A stretch of DNA of 64,000 nt from Canna indica (taxonomy: Eukaryota; Streptophyta; Magnoliopsida; Zingiberales; Cannaceae), in assembly GCA_034359265.1 (NCBI GenBank), contig CP136890.1:54367501-54431500 (forward strand), read 5' to 3'. This document shows positions 34,114 through 46,060 of the stretch, in pieces. The notes below the pieces were generated by a model that saw only the letters and a program-made list of their open reading frames with translations, ran no database searches and was not told where the DNA came from. Each line of letters starts with the position of its first letter. Within the stretch, counting starts at the first letter, position 1. Both the position numbers and the translations under genes were made by a program.

Positions 34114-35459
34114 GTAAGTTGAATAACCACACTGAGGGGGGGGATGTATAGTGTGTTAACTAAAACTTTAGCCTAAATTCGATTTTAACCATTTCTTGAT
34201 TACTTTAGGCAAATCACAATTTAATAGCAAGCGGAAGCAAGATAAATAACAAGTAATCAAACACGCACAAGAGCAATGCTAACACAATAAATTTATAGTG
34301 GTTCAGCTCCAATGCCTACTCCACTACCTAAGCACCTCGCTTAGGATTTCAAACTCTACTTTACTAGATTAAGTGTATCATACAAGAGGATTTACAAGCT
34401 AAGACACCGACCCTCACAACCGAGGGTTACTCTCACACCCGAGAGTACCTCCAACACCTCTTATTCTAAGGACTACAGAACTAACCCTAGCAAACTAAGT
34501 TTACACCGGTGGATTTAAGCCTCTACACCAAGGCTACCACCATACACACAAATCTAGCACCCTAGGTTTTCACAACTAGATATACAATGAGAATAATAAT
34601 AAAATACATAAATGGAGCAAAAACACAATCAATATAATACTTAGCTCCAACAGAAGATCCTAGCTTCCTCTTGGTGCCTTTGATGATGAAACACAAGGTT
34701 GAAGGCTCAATTAAGGAGGTAGAAGCTCAAAGCTAAGGTTTGAGAGAAATGGCTCAAGAAAGGCTCCAAATATTGCAAGAATGGCTCAATGAATAGTTGG
34801 GAGCCTTAGGAAGGGAGTTTTGGGTGTATTTATAGAGTTGGTATTGGGGTATGGAAGCAAAGAGCCGCTCAAACATTCTTTAATTTGAAAAAGTGCTGTT
34901 TGGGGGAATTTTGAAAATTCTAGGCAATTTTTTTAAAAACTATTTGGGGGCATTCTGAAAATTCTAGGTAGTTTGATGGTTTCTAGCATTTCAAGCATTA
35001 TTTTTTTAGGTTAACAGTTTCCAAAAATTCTTTTAAAATATGTCTTTAATTTGTTTTACCTAAGGAAAAATTATTGAGTATTTTGATGAAAAAAATATAT
35101 CTAAATTATGTAGCCCTCCAAGGAGCCCCCTATAATTTGAAAATTTCAAGACTGTTTTTTGATTTTTCTAGTTTTTAAGTTTTTTGGGTTCGGGGTTCGG
35201 TTTTTTGGATTGTGAACTCAATGAGGACATCAAACTAAGGCTTAGGAATATTTACAATAAAAGAAATTAAGTCCTAAACTAATTTTGACATGTTTGACTC
35301 CGAAGCTTTTGATTCTTGATTTTTTATGATTTTTTCGATTGGGGACGTCGCATGCAAACCGATATGTAACATGAAAATATTTCTTGCTCAAATATTAGTT
35401 CCATATTTGTTATCAGCAAAATCGAGATTAAGACCAATATTGAAAACATTAGGCCAATA
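34114..35459 (-). repeat. 5' LTR of element D
   Basis: 1346 bp, beginning TATTGGCC (TG mutated to TA) and ending TTCAACTTACA on the minus strand. Conserved hairpins at 34327-34345 and 34296-34326. The CpG palindrome array present in copies A, C, E and F is absent here, so the array is not essential for an LTR of this family to have been mobilised. Confidence 0.85.
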
Positions 35460-35959
35460 TGAAAGTCTTGGATGCTTTCATCTTCACTCATTTTCAGATT
35501 CTCAAATCTGGTATTGAGAATTTCAACCTTTGACTTACGAAGAGTCGAAGATCCTTCATGATTTGTTTCTAGAATCACTCATGCTTGTTTTGCAAAAGTG
35601 CAAGCAGAGATGAGTTTGAACTGAGAGGGATCCACACCACTGAAAATGACATTAAGGGCTTTGTTATCATAGTTGGCAGCAACAACTTCTGCTTTAGTTT
35701 ATAGGTCCTTTGGCTTCTTCTCAGTCCCAGGTGAAGGAGGAGTATAGCCATCTTCTATAGTATCCCAACAACGATCAACTTAGGACTTGATGAATGCTCT
35801 CATCCGAGCCTTCCAATAAGCATAGTTTATTCCAACAAGAAGAGGTGGAACATTGACAGAATTTCCCATTGGCATTCATTCCATCTGGAGTTTGAAAGAT
35901 AAGAGACACACCAAGGATCTTGTGTAGGTAATGGTTAGCACAACCGCTCTGATACTAAA

Positions 35960-37017
35960 TGACAATATATATAGGTCTCTTCAGGAACTTCAGTAAAGGA
36001 CAATTGCATAGGAAGTAGCAACTGCTCTAACACTAGCCTATTGAAATAAAGTAAGAACTAAAACAAAAAGGCAACACAAACACAGGAGGTTTATTTTCAC
36101 AGTTCAGTGACAAACCAGTCACCTAATTTACGGGGCACTCACCGGACAGATGCCCAATTCACTATCTATAAGTACAATATAAGTCCTCTGGATTTTACAC
36201 CCAAAATTCGACTACCAGTACTACATTGAATCGGAAATAACAAAAATCTATTTGCTATTACAAGTAAAATACCAACTTGCCTCTATATGACATCACAGCC
36301 ACAAAGTTCCATCCTCCACACAGCCACATGTTGTAGTGAGTTATCCGCCCTAGAAACCAATCTTCTCATCGAAGATAAAGAGGGTGTTGCCTCTTTTGCA
36401 CTCGGCAGTCTGCACTAAGTAGTCTCAACTCCTCTATGAATGGCAACAGCGTTTCCACGCAATGGAGTTAACGACAATAGATCTCTTCTCCAGTATTTAT
36501 AGGTGTCACTGGAAGATCTAAATAAATGCTAACTTCAATCATATTTAATCACCTCCGTCCTTAGTAGAAACCGTTAACATAAGTTAGGCGTTTTTATAAA
36601 AGAACATTTATGTAAACAAAAAACACCTAAAGAATAAATGAAGAAAAATTCTTTGAAATAAACTGACCAAGACGAAAATAGTGATGATTTAAATGTCCAG
36701 AATCAGTTAACAAAATCATCATTAAACCAAAAGTCCATAAGTCATCACGATCATATCAGATAGCCCATCCAAAAATCCTTTAAGACTATAATCAGTTAAG
36801 ACTACATCTTCACAATTGAAACCTTCATCATTCTTAGAATATATTCTGGTCACAACAACTCATCAACTGGGATGAATTGTAATAGAACATACAACATAAG
36901 ATCCAGCATAAGTTGCTCATCAACACGAGCAATTGCTCAAAGTTTTTTTACCTGAGAATTAATCTGGAAAAATATTTTTGCCAAATATAGCCAACATTCA
37001 CAAAATCAATACTAACA
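35960..37017 (-). repeat. Shared copia LTR (1058 bp)
   Basis: On the minus strand it starts TGTTAGTATTG and ends TATATATTGTCA. Immediately upstream (37018-37033) is the polypurine tract AAAGGGGAAGAT. Immediately downstream (35946-35957) is TAGTATCAGAGC, a one-base variant of the initiator-Met primer-binding site. It matches the partial LTR at 52397-53097. Having both flanks typical of internal ends shows two internal regions meet at one LTR. Confidence 0.85.
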
Positions 37018-38535
37018 ATCTTCCCCTTTGGCTTATTTGGCAAAAACCCAACTTGTCATAAATAATGCTATAAAAAGAGCATAATAACAGGAGAGATGTT
37101 TCACAGATATAACCATACATTTTGTCAAGATTAAATAGTTTTAAAACTTGAGCCATCACCGAGTTTAAAATTATTCATCATGGAAAAAGAACCATTACCA
37201 TCTTAGATTTCATATTCAGGCATCACAGAGCAGTTATTGTTCAGTACCAACAACCACCACAAAACCAATAGACAGACAACATAGACTGGTTCAGACTTTA
37301 CGTCAGACCAGACTCCATTTATTCAAAAACCACACACATATCTCCCCCTTTCTAGCCGAATAAGGTAAAGGAGAGAAATGTAGTTACTTTGAGCTGTCTG
37401 GATCAGATGAACCAGTATCTTCTTCAATAGGCTAAGCTGTAGTGCGAACAGTGAAATATTCGAAAAACTTCTACTTAAGAGTTAATACCTGCAGATGAAG
37501 CTTAGCTAAAGACACTTGTAATTTATACATATCATCATGAATTTCTCTTGTATCATCGGTTAAAACTGCATCATGTCTCATTTCAATCCACTCATCCTGA
37601 GAACATTGTTGTACTGGAATGAAGTCAAGGTGCTTGTTAGTTATAAGAACAAATCTAGAAGAAAATTGTTTGCTTCTTTATCCTCCCCCTCAAAGAAAAT
37701 CCTAACTCTTCTTCAGAACTAGGAAAAATAGAAAGTGATGTGAGGGTTACGGATACAATACCTCCACCAGAGTGTTTGGTAGCTTTTCCTTTGGATTTCT
37801 TTCTTTGCTTTTGACCATGAGAGGTGGATGGAGATGATCTTTTATTAGCGGATGGTGCTAGATTTTGTGTGTTGACAGTTTCAGCAGGACTTGAGAACAC
37901 CATCTCTTTTGCCAAGAAAGCTTTCATCTCTTTCTTTGAGATCATTGTTTTACCCTTTTACTACTCTGTAATGGAACTTCGGCTTAAATAGTTTGTAGAA
38001 TGAAGGAAGATTGAGACTGTTGATTAAGTTATCAAGAAATTGAATCGAGTTGCAACGCAAAAAGGACATAAATGATGACATATCTGTTCACACTCACATT
38101 AAAGTTATAGCCTCCGCCGAAAACTCAATGGTGAAGTTACGGTTATAAGAGAAACGCCAGCTGAAAAAATTGATTATGTGAGAGAATAAATTTTAAAAAT
38201 GAATTTATTCATCATGCAACACACTGTCCAAGGAAGATTTAGAGATTCTTCAAATATCTCATTTAAAAGAAGAAAAATCTGTGATATGACACACGGTCCT
38301 TGGGCAGAAAAAAATTTAGACTACGCTGTACTGATAGCCTTTGAGAAGAAAGCTGCATCCTTATCCAATCTTATCATTCATAGAAGAGAGCACACGTGCG
38401 AACTTAAAAGAAAAGTTTCTCACTTACTTTATCAATCATCATTTAGAATTCCTTTTTGAAGAATTGAAGATGTTACCCACTATTCTTAGTTGCAGTGAAT
38501 ACCAGTTGCAACTGCTTACTTTCAACTAGAACTTT
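37018..38535 (-). other. 3' region downstream of copia pol, no certain gene
   Basis: Lies between the RNase H end and the polypurine tract. SIRE elements often have an extra frame here. One 96-codon minus-strand frame (37945-37655) is Ser/Lys-rich (KRSSPSTSHGQKQRKK) but has no recognisable domain or membrane segment, and the rest is full of stops. I cannot support an envelope-like gene. Confidence 0.4.
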
Positions 38536-41400
38536 GATCTTAAATCAAAGAGTTTAGCACATGAATGCACAATAGAATCTTTGAAGTTTTGGTAGCACTC
38601 GTTTTATCACAATAAAGTATATTTTCTTCTTGATTAAGATCATAATCAAGTAACATACTCTTCATCCAAATTAACTGCGTATTGAACTGCCTGCTTCCAA
38701 ATATTCTACCTCTACTGTAGAAAGAGAAATAAAATTTTGTTTCTCGCTTAATCAGGCCACAAGATTTGATCCAACATATAAACAATCGCCTGATGTACTC
38801 TTTCTGTCATCAATATTACCATCCCAATCCGCATCTGAAAATCCAGCTAGACAAGGATTACAATCAACAGAATACCAAAGACCAAAATCCAAAGTACCTT
38901 TCACATATTTGAGAATTTTATTAACAGCTTAAAGATGAGACTCCTTTGGATTTGCTTGATATCTTGCACATAATCTAATACTAAAGCATAAATCAGGTTT
39001 GCTAGCTATCAAATATAATAAGCTGCCAATCATGCTTCTATAGAGAGTGGGATCAACACTTTTCCATTCTCCATCCTTGCATAGTTTCTCATGAGTAGAG
39101 ATAGGAGTTCTAACTGTCTTAGAACTGTCTAGTCCAAACTTGTGAACTAGATTCTTAGCATATTTACTTTGTGAAATGAATATTCCTTTTTTAGATTGCT
39201 TTACCTGTAGACTGAGAAAATAGCTCATTTCTCCAACCATGCTCATCTCAAATTCAGATTTCATGTCATCCAGAAATTCTTTAGCAAGGAATTTAGAAGT
39301 TGAACAAAAAACAATATCATCAACATAAATATGAACAATTACCAATTGAGACTTCATTTTCTTGATGAATAGTTATAAAGCTCTAGGTGCTTGCTTGAGA
39401 CCATATAAAGCTTTCTTCAGCCTATACACATGGTCAGGATAAGTAGAATATTCAAACCCTTTTGGTTGTTCAACAAAGACTTCCTCATTTAGAATCCCAT
39501 TTAGGAAAGCTATCTTAACATACATTTGATAAAGTTTGAATTTCAAACAACAAGATAAGGCAAGAAGTAACTTGATAGATTCCAATCTTGCAACAGGTGC
39601 AAATGTTTCACCATAATCCAGACCTTCAACTTGATTGTAGTCTTAAGCAACAAGTCTGGCCTTATTTCTTGTGATGTTTCCTGCTTCATCAGTCTTGTTC
39701 TTGAAGACCTACTTGGTTCCAATTATATTGATACTTTCAGGTCTTGGAACCAATTCCCAAACATCATTTCTAACAAACTGTTGTAGCTCTTCTTGCATAG
39801 CCATGATCCAAAATTCATCTTTTAGAGCTTCCTTGATGTTTTTCGGTTCAATAGTTGAAGTATAGCAAGAGTATCTGATCATGTCTTGATCACTCTTTTT
39901 AGACTGATTTCTAGTCTTGACTCCTTCATAAACATCACCAATAACATTTGTCAAAGGATGATTCTTGAGAGTTTTTGCAGATTTCGCAGTAGCACATTCC
40001 TTTTCTTGATTAGTGTCAGTCTCAGAGTCTATTGTATCAGCAGTTTCAACAATCTGTTCTGTTGTCTTAGAGGAACTCTGGGCAGTCTTGTCAACAGTTG
40101 CATCTGCCTGTTCATCAGCAGTTAGACTGGTAGAATTGTGAGTCATTAACTTTCATATTTAGTGACTCTATAACAGTTTGAGTGCGTTTGTTGTAGACTC
40201 TGTAGGTTTTGCTATTTATTGAATATCTAAGGAATATTGCTTCATCACTTTTGCTTTGCATCTTTTCAAAGTATTTCCTATCATTCAGTACATAGCACCT
40301 GCTACCAAAGACATGAAATATGTATGGTTAGACTTTCTTCCCTTCCATAATTCATAAAGAGTTTTTGTGGTCTTTGGTCTGAGATATGCTCTATTTATAA
40401 TGTAGCAAATAGTATTGATAGCTTCAGCCCAAAATCTTTCGGAGATCTTTCTGGAATTAAGCATGACCTGAGCCATCTTTTGGATAGTACGATAATTTCC
40501 TTTCAACAACACCATTCTGTTGAGGAGTCTTCGGATCGTAGAATTCATGAAGAATGCCATTATCATCACAGAATTTAGAAAAGGATACATTCTCAAACTC
40601 TCTTCCATGATCACTTCTTATTTTAATCACTTTAAGAATATGAAGTTCTTGTTCATCCTGGAGTCTTAGACATAAGGATTTGAAGTTGCTGAAGGCATTT
40701 GATTTTTTCCTTAGAAACTCTGTCCAAGTGAATCGTGAGTAATCATCTACACAAATAAGGACATATTTTTTTACCTCCAATGCTTTCAACTTGCATAGGG
40801 ACCAACCAAATCCATGTGAAGAAATTCTAGAGGTTGCCACCAGTTGCAACTGTTTATGAGACTGCCTTGTCTCCAGCATTAACAAGCTTCTTTAGGTCCT
40901 GGTAATTTACATGACCTAACTTTCTGTGCCACAAGTTTATATCAGAGGAAACAAGAGAAATAGATATAGATGAGAAAGCAATCTTATAACAATTATCTCT
41001 AGATCATTTTCTTCAAGAATACAATCACCATTTTTATCAAAGACCTTGCAACTATTTTTGTTGAACTTGACATCTAGATTCTGGTCACATAATTGACTAA
41101 TACTAATAAGATTTGTCTTGAGACCATCCACTAGCAGAACATCTTTCAACTTGGGAATTCCTGAAACATTGAGAATTCGAACTCCTAAGACATTTTCATG
41201 TCTTCCATCTCCAAAGGTTACAGTTGCACCTGAATATTTTTCAAATTTTCTGAGTTCCCTGTCATATGCTAAGAACAACACTAACAAAATACCATGATCT
41301 AAGAGAAGAAATAGTCTTTGACATAAAAGCAACTTTACAGCTAAGTTCAGCTTTTCTTACCCAAACTTGTTTGAACTTCTATTTAGGAGTGTCTCTATGC
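38536..41400 (-). pseudogene. pol: SIRE-lineage copia pol (protease, integrase, RT, RNase H), dead
   Basis: Minus strand, in order. Protease C-terminal part with VTFGDGRHENVLG and a GAG-pre-integrase segment (LISISQLCDQNLDV). Integrase core with ICVDDYSRFTW, IRSDHGREFEN and TPQQNGVVERK, giving the D, D and E residues. A hinge, then reverse transcriptase with VKIAFLNGILNEEV, LKKALYGLKQAPRA and the catalytic IYVDDIVF. RNase H with a degraded GFSDADW-type start and YCDKTSA. The protease active-site part is not seen in an open frame. Several stops and frameshifts split it into pieces of 70-145 codons. Integrase before RT defines copia; the RT block places it in the SIRE lineage. Confidence 0.85.
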
Positions 41401-42514
41401 TTCTTTCTCTTTAGTTTGTGAGCAAGCTTGAGACAATTTACTATTATGTGTCTTCTACACTTGTAGTAGAAACATATGGGCACATTTCTCCTCTTTCAAG
41501 TAGTGAACCGTTGATGTTTAGAGAAGCCTTTAAAAGAGTTCTTCACGGGCAATTGAGACTAGAGTTTTGACTATCCTGAACTTATGTATCCAAGTCCAGC
41601 ATGGTTAGACTGGGATTTTCCTGCACTCAAAATTTCATTTAGAGTACCAGTGCAATTCTTCATTTTGGCTTCTTTCTTTACCATTTCAAGTTCAGAAATC
41701 AACTTGGATTCTCTATCAGATTTCTCAGCAATCTGACTTTTGTTGGTTTTGACTTCTTCTTCGAGTTTCTTTTGTTCAATCAAAAATTTATTTTGATTTC
41801 TGAGGGTCTTGTTGAAAGTTGTCACTTCAACCCATTTATCAAACATCTCCTGATAGGTTTCTTCACTACTGTCAACACATTGAATTTTGTTATCCTCATC
41901 CTTAGTGTCTGGAATACAAACGGCTTGAACAGTGTCGACTATGCATGCAGCAAAAGCTCTTGAACAGATTCTCTTGCTTCATCTTCTTCTTCTTCATCAC
42001 TCTAGGTAGCTGTGAAAGACTTCATGAGATTTCTCTATACATTAGGATACTCAGACCTGATATGTCCATATCCTTTGCATTCAAAGCACTGAACACCTTT
42101 AAACTTTTGCTTAAGATCAGATCTATCAACAGAATATTGACTTCTTCTATTTTCCCCAAAAGATGAACCTATTTTGGATCCGGTAGAACTGGACGGTTGA
42201 AACTACTATCTGAACTGCACATTCTAATTTTGCTTCTTCTTGCCTCTTAGAAATCTTCTGAAATTCTTTGTCATAAGAGCATATGCTGCATCCATCTCGT
42301 CTTCCGAATAATATTCAGACTTGTTCTTATCTTCAGTAGCAATGAAAGCAAAATTTCTCCTTTTCGCTTTGTGAGAGTACTTCTCAAACAATTCCAATTC
42401 ATAAGTTTCCAATTTTTCCATCAAGGTGTCAAGAGTAATAGAAGAGGGATAATGAACTTCTACTATAGCAGTAGCCTTCATATCAAATTTTGTAGGTATG
42501 GATCTTAAAACTTT

Positions 42515-42690
42515 GGGTAATTACCTGAATATATTATGAACTATGGACTTTGTCTCAAATGTATCCTGAACTTTGACTTCTTCAAATTGGATCCTAAATT
42601 ATCACATTTGTATCAATTGCATCCCTCCGTCAAAATTCCATCACCTACTCCGTTAACCGTGTGACATGGCCTGCACACGTGGATTAAAAA
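42515..42690. repeat. Left terminal inverted repeat of the Mutator-like element
   Basis: GGGTAATTACC start, then motifs found reversed at the right end: CTTTGAC, CAAATTG, TTTGTATCAATTGCAT, CTCCGTCAAAAT, CCGTTAACCGTGTGA, ACGTGGATTAAAA. The outer 50-60 bases have no partner because the right end is truncated. Confidence 0.8.
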
Positions 42691-42783
42691 ATTATTTTTT
42701 TTCCAACATTTTTTTCTTTTGTATCGGTCATTCCCACCGCTAGTCAACGACCAACTGCTTCACCACCTTACGGAGATCGCCGT

Positions 42784-44548
42784 TGTTGGCCTAAGATTTT
42801 CTACCATGGTCTTAATCTTAGTTTTGATGATAACAAATATGGAACTAATATTTTTTTGAGAAATCTTTCAGGTTCCATATCGATTAGCGCACGACGTCCG
42901 CAATCGAAAAAATTAGAGAAATCGGGAAACCGGAAGGACGTTGGTCGACACGCTTGAATTATTCAGGAAGTTAGAGTTTAGGTTTAGGGTGTCTAGTTTA
43001 TATTGTAAATCCTCTTTATGATGCAAAGAACCCTAAAATCAAACCTGAACCCCAACGTATGAAAACTCGGAAACCGCCCTGAAATTCACTAAGCCTTGGG
43101 AGCTCCTTGGAGGGCCATATGACCTAGATAGTTTCCTAACATAAAAAATTGCGGTAATTGTTCCTTAGGTTAAAACTAGATAACGATGTACTTGTTAGGA
43201 ATTTTTGGAAGCCTTTAGCCTACCCATTCTTGATCCGGAAGGTTAGGAAATTTCCGTTTTCCGAAAATTTGTACTAGACCCCAAAAACTAGATTTTGATT
43301 CTTAAGGATTTTGATTTTTTAGATATTTTTATTATATCCAAATGGGGGGTAATCCTTATATAACATTTATATTTTAAAGTTAATAAATGTTATATAAGTA
43401 AACTTAGCGAAGACGGAACCAGAAAATGAACAAACAAAGCCTAACCAAACTGCCCAGTCCAAGTTCGGTCGACCAGTCGATCGATCGAATGGTGTTAACA
43501 ACCGGAAGTAGCCTATTTCGGTTGACCGGTCGATCGACCGACCGAGGCCAAAAACTGGCAGTAGGTGCTTCGGTCGACTGATCGGTCGATCGGATTGCAG
43601 ATCACAGAATCGTGACTCATTCGATCGACCCATCAGTCGACTGAACAGTGCGATTAAGGCACAGAAAGCCAGCGATCGCTGGGCAGTCGATCGGTCGGTC
43701 GACCGACGATCGACCGACAAGCGACTGAATGACGGAAATGACTAGTTTTCCGCCCGTTGAGCTACCGTTCTGTTAAGGGGTTATAAATACTCCTCTCAAT
43801 CCTTCATTAACATTTTTTTAACAACTGATCCAAGCTTCCATTGAGCCATTCTTGATCATTTTCAAAGCATTCCTTGAGTCATCCCTTTGACAATCTTAGT
43901 TTCCATTAAACATCCTTGATCTTGCCTTCAACCTTTGAACGATTCATCATTGAGGCATCAAGAGGAACTAGGACTCGTGTTTGGAGCTAAGTATTTGTTG
44001 TATTATTTATTTGCTCTATTACTTGTGTATTTTTGTAATTTATTTCATTGCATTTGAGCGTATAAGAAGACCTAGTGTTAGGTCTTGTGTGTAAGTGGTT
44101 ACCTTGGTGTAGAAGGTGTAAAGCCACTTGTGTAAACTTAGTTTACTAGGATTAGTTGAGTTGTCCCTTAGGTTGAGGTGGAAGAGTGCTCTCGGTAAGA
44201 AGGCAAAGAATTCCGGGTGTGGAAGTGCCTTAGGTAGAGAGTGAGACTCTTCGGGTCAAAGTCCTCGTTGTAAGGGTAACAAGATTAATCTAGTAAAGTT
44301 TAGTTTGGAAATCCTAAGCGGGGTGCTTAGGTAGTGGAGTAGACATTGGGGCCGAACCACTATAAATCATTGTGTTTACATTGATATCTTGTTTGTATTT
44401 ATTGCTTTATCATTTATCGCTTCCGTATTTAGTCATTCAATCTTGAATTGCCTAAGTGATCTAAGAATACTATTAAAATCAAAATTAGGCAAAGAAATAA
44501 GATAACACACTATTCACCCCCCTCTAGTGTAGGCCATTTCACCCAACA
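42784..44548 (+). repeat. 5' LTR of element C
   Basis: 1765 bp, TGTTGGCC to CACCCAACA. It has a CpG palindrome array at 43461-43725, a TATA box at 43782-43788, and conserved hairpins at 44313-44331 and 44332-44362. It is nearly identical to the 3' LTR except that the 3' LTR lacks the array. Confidence 0.9.
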
Positions 44549-44550
44549 AT

Positions 44551-44562
44551 TGGTATCAGAGC
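44551..44562 (+). promoter_or_regulatory. Primer-binding site of element C
   Basis: TGGTATCAGAGC, complementary to the 3' end of plant initiator-methionine tRNA, two bases after the LTR end. It would prime minus-strand DNA synthesis. Confidence 0.9.
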
Positions 44563-44615
44563 GGATCGTAGATTGAGATTTCACCATCTCCTCTACATCG
44601 TCTTTCGATCTTAAA

Positions 44616-46060
44616 ATGGCACTAGAGTCGGTAGCTTCTTCACCTCCTAGGTTCGATGAATCGAACTTTGGTCTTTGGAAGTCTAGAATGTACACCTACT
44701 TAAAGATTAGAGGTTTTGATATTTATAACATGATTAAATTAGAATACATTGAACCTAAGGTTGACATGCATGATTGTAGTGAACATGACAAAAAAATGTT
44801 TCAATCTAATGGAGATGCTATGTATTCCATATTTTGTACCTTACCTAATAGCATCCTTGATAAAGTCATGCATTGTACATCCGAATTTGATATTTGGGCA
44901 ACATTAAACATGCTATATGATTTTGCAAAAACCGAAGAGATTACTACTTATGTAGAAGGTGGTGATGACAATGGTCATCCATCCACTACTAACGTCTCTT
45001 GTGATGCCCATAGTCCAGTCAAAGAAGCACGCTTAAAAGTAGGAAAAGAAAAGTCAAGTGCTTCCTTTGCCAAGAGAAGGGTCATATTAAGAAAAATTGT
45101 CCCTTGATGAGAAAGAAATCGAAGAAGGAGAAGAAGGTCTCCAATTTCACTTCGGAATCAAGTGAAGCCTCCTCATGTGATGACAATGAAGCCACCTCAA
45201 AATTGTGCCTCATGGTTCTTAACGATGAGGTAAAGTCTTTCGCTTCTTGTCATAATAGTGATTCTAGCAATTCAAGCTCATTTAACATGTCTTATGATGA
45301 GCTAGTTGATGAATGTAGAAAAATGTATGAATTGCTCATGAAAAAGAACAAAGAAATAAAGAAGGTTAAAAAGGAGAATTCTAAGCTTACTAGTCACTTG
45401 CATGCCTTAGAAGTTAAAAATAAAAAATTGGATACTAGTATGCTTGATACATGCCATGATGATTTGAAGCTTGAAATTAAGAACTTAAAACATAGAAATG
45501 AAAAGTTAGAGATTGCAAATGATGAATTATTAAATAAGACTTCCAAAATTAAAAATGAAAATGAGAGCTTGAAAAATAGTTTAAAACTTAAGGATAATGA
45601 TTCTTCAAATGATTTCAAAGTGGAAAATGAGAGTTTGAAAAATGAAAATTATTTGTTGAGATCTCAATCTCATGCATTGCATAAGTCCATTAATGACTTG
45701 AAAAATGAGGTTGTTCTCTTGAGTAAGAAAACACATTATTTATCAAATGTTTCATCCTTTAAAAATTCTAGGAAGAAAAATGTTTTACTTAAGAATGCTC
45801 ATGCCCATCTTCCTTCTTATGTCAAGCATTCTAATATTAAATCTCATGTCCATATTAAAAATGAAAAGAAAAGGTTTCATGGTCATTGCTTTTGTTGTGG
45901 TACATATGGCCATGCAATCTATGATTGTGCATTTAAGAAGAATCCAAGTGTTGCTAAGACACTTTGGATACCTAGGCCAACTAACCCCCAAGGACCCAAA
46001 GCCATTTGGGTACCAAAGGTTTCTTGCTCTATTGTATGGGGAGCTACCACACAAGGGTGA
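44616..46060 (+). pseudogene. gag: SIRE-like gag of element C, one frameshift
   Basis: Starts ATG at 44616 (MALESVASSPPRFDES), close behind the primer-binding site. Capsid-like segment LWKSRMYTYLKIRGFD, then IWATLNMLYDFAKTEE. A net 4-base deletion relative to the related gag of element D lies near 45014. After it the frame continues with zinc knuckle CFLCQEKGHIKKNC, complete CCHC. Next come an acidic Ser-rich stretch, a long Asn/Lys coiled coil, a second knuckle CFCCGTYGHAIYDC, and IWVPKVS near the end. Apart from the frameshift the two parts are fully open, so this is one of the youngest gag copies here. It ends at TGA 46058. Confidence 0.85.

Larger units (their letters stand above)
32092..35459 (-). 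mobile_element. SIRE-like gag-only element 'D' with internal deletion
   Basis: 3368 bp with a perfect TGAAA duplication (32087-32091, 35460-35464), in the minus orientation. 5' LTR 35459-34114, primer-binding site (TGGTATCAGAG reversed) at 34101-34111, gag 34045-32702, then the 3' LTR 32712-32092, which is only 621 bp. Everything between gag and the 3' LTR is missing, and so is most of the 3' half of the 3' LTR. It depends on other elements for all enzymes. Confidence 0.85.
31026..35884 (-). pseudogene. gag: SIRE-lineage gag, copy 1, split and truncated
   Basis: The N-terminal part (35884-35465) starts at an ATG 60 bases downstream of the primer-binding site and includes NVPPLL, YAYWKARMRAFIKS and VIFSGVD. 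It is broken after MSEDESIQDF by the 32092-35459 element (TGAAA duplication). The C-terminal part (32091-31026) matches copy 2: LELFEKYSHK, ATEDKNKSED, AAYSLMTKNFRRFL, a CCHC-like region, and a coiled coil. It ends abruptly at the Tat LTR. Multiple stops and frameshifts. The function would have been the capsid precursor. Confidence 0.8.

Noticed and set aside
37655..37945. Possible envelope-like frame downstream of copia pol
   Set aside because: Ser/Lys-rich, no signal peptide or membrane segment visible, and the rest of the region is full of stops.
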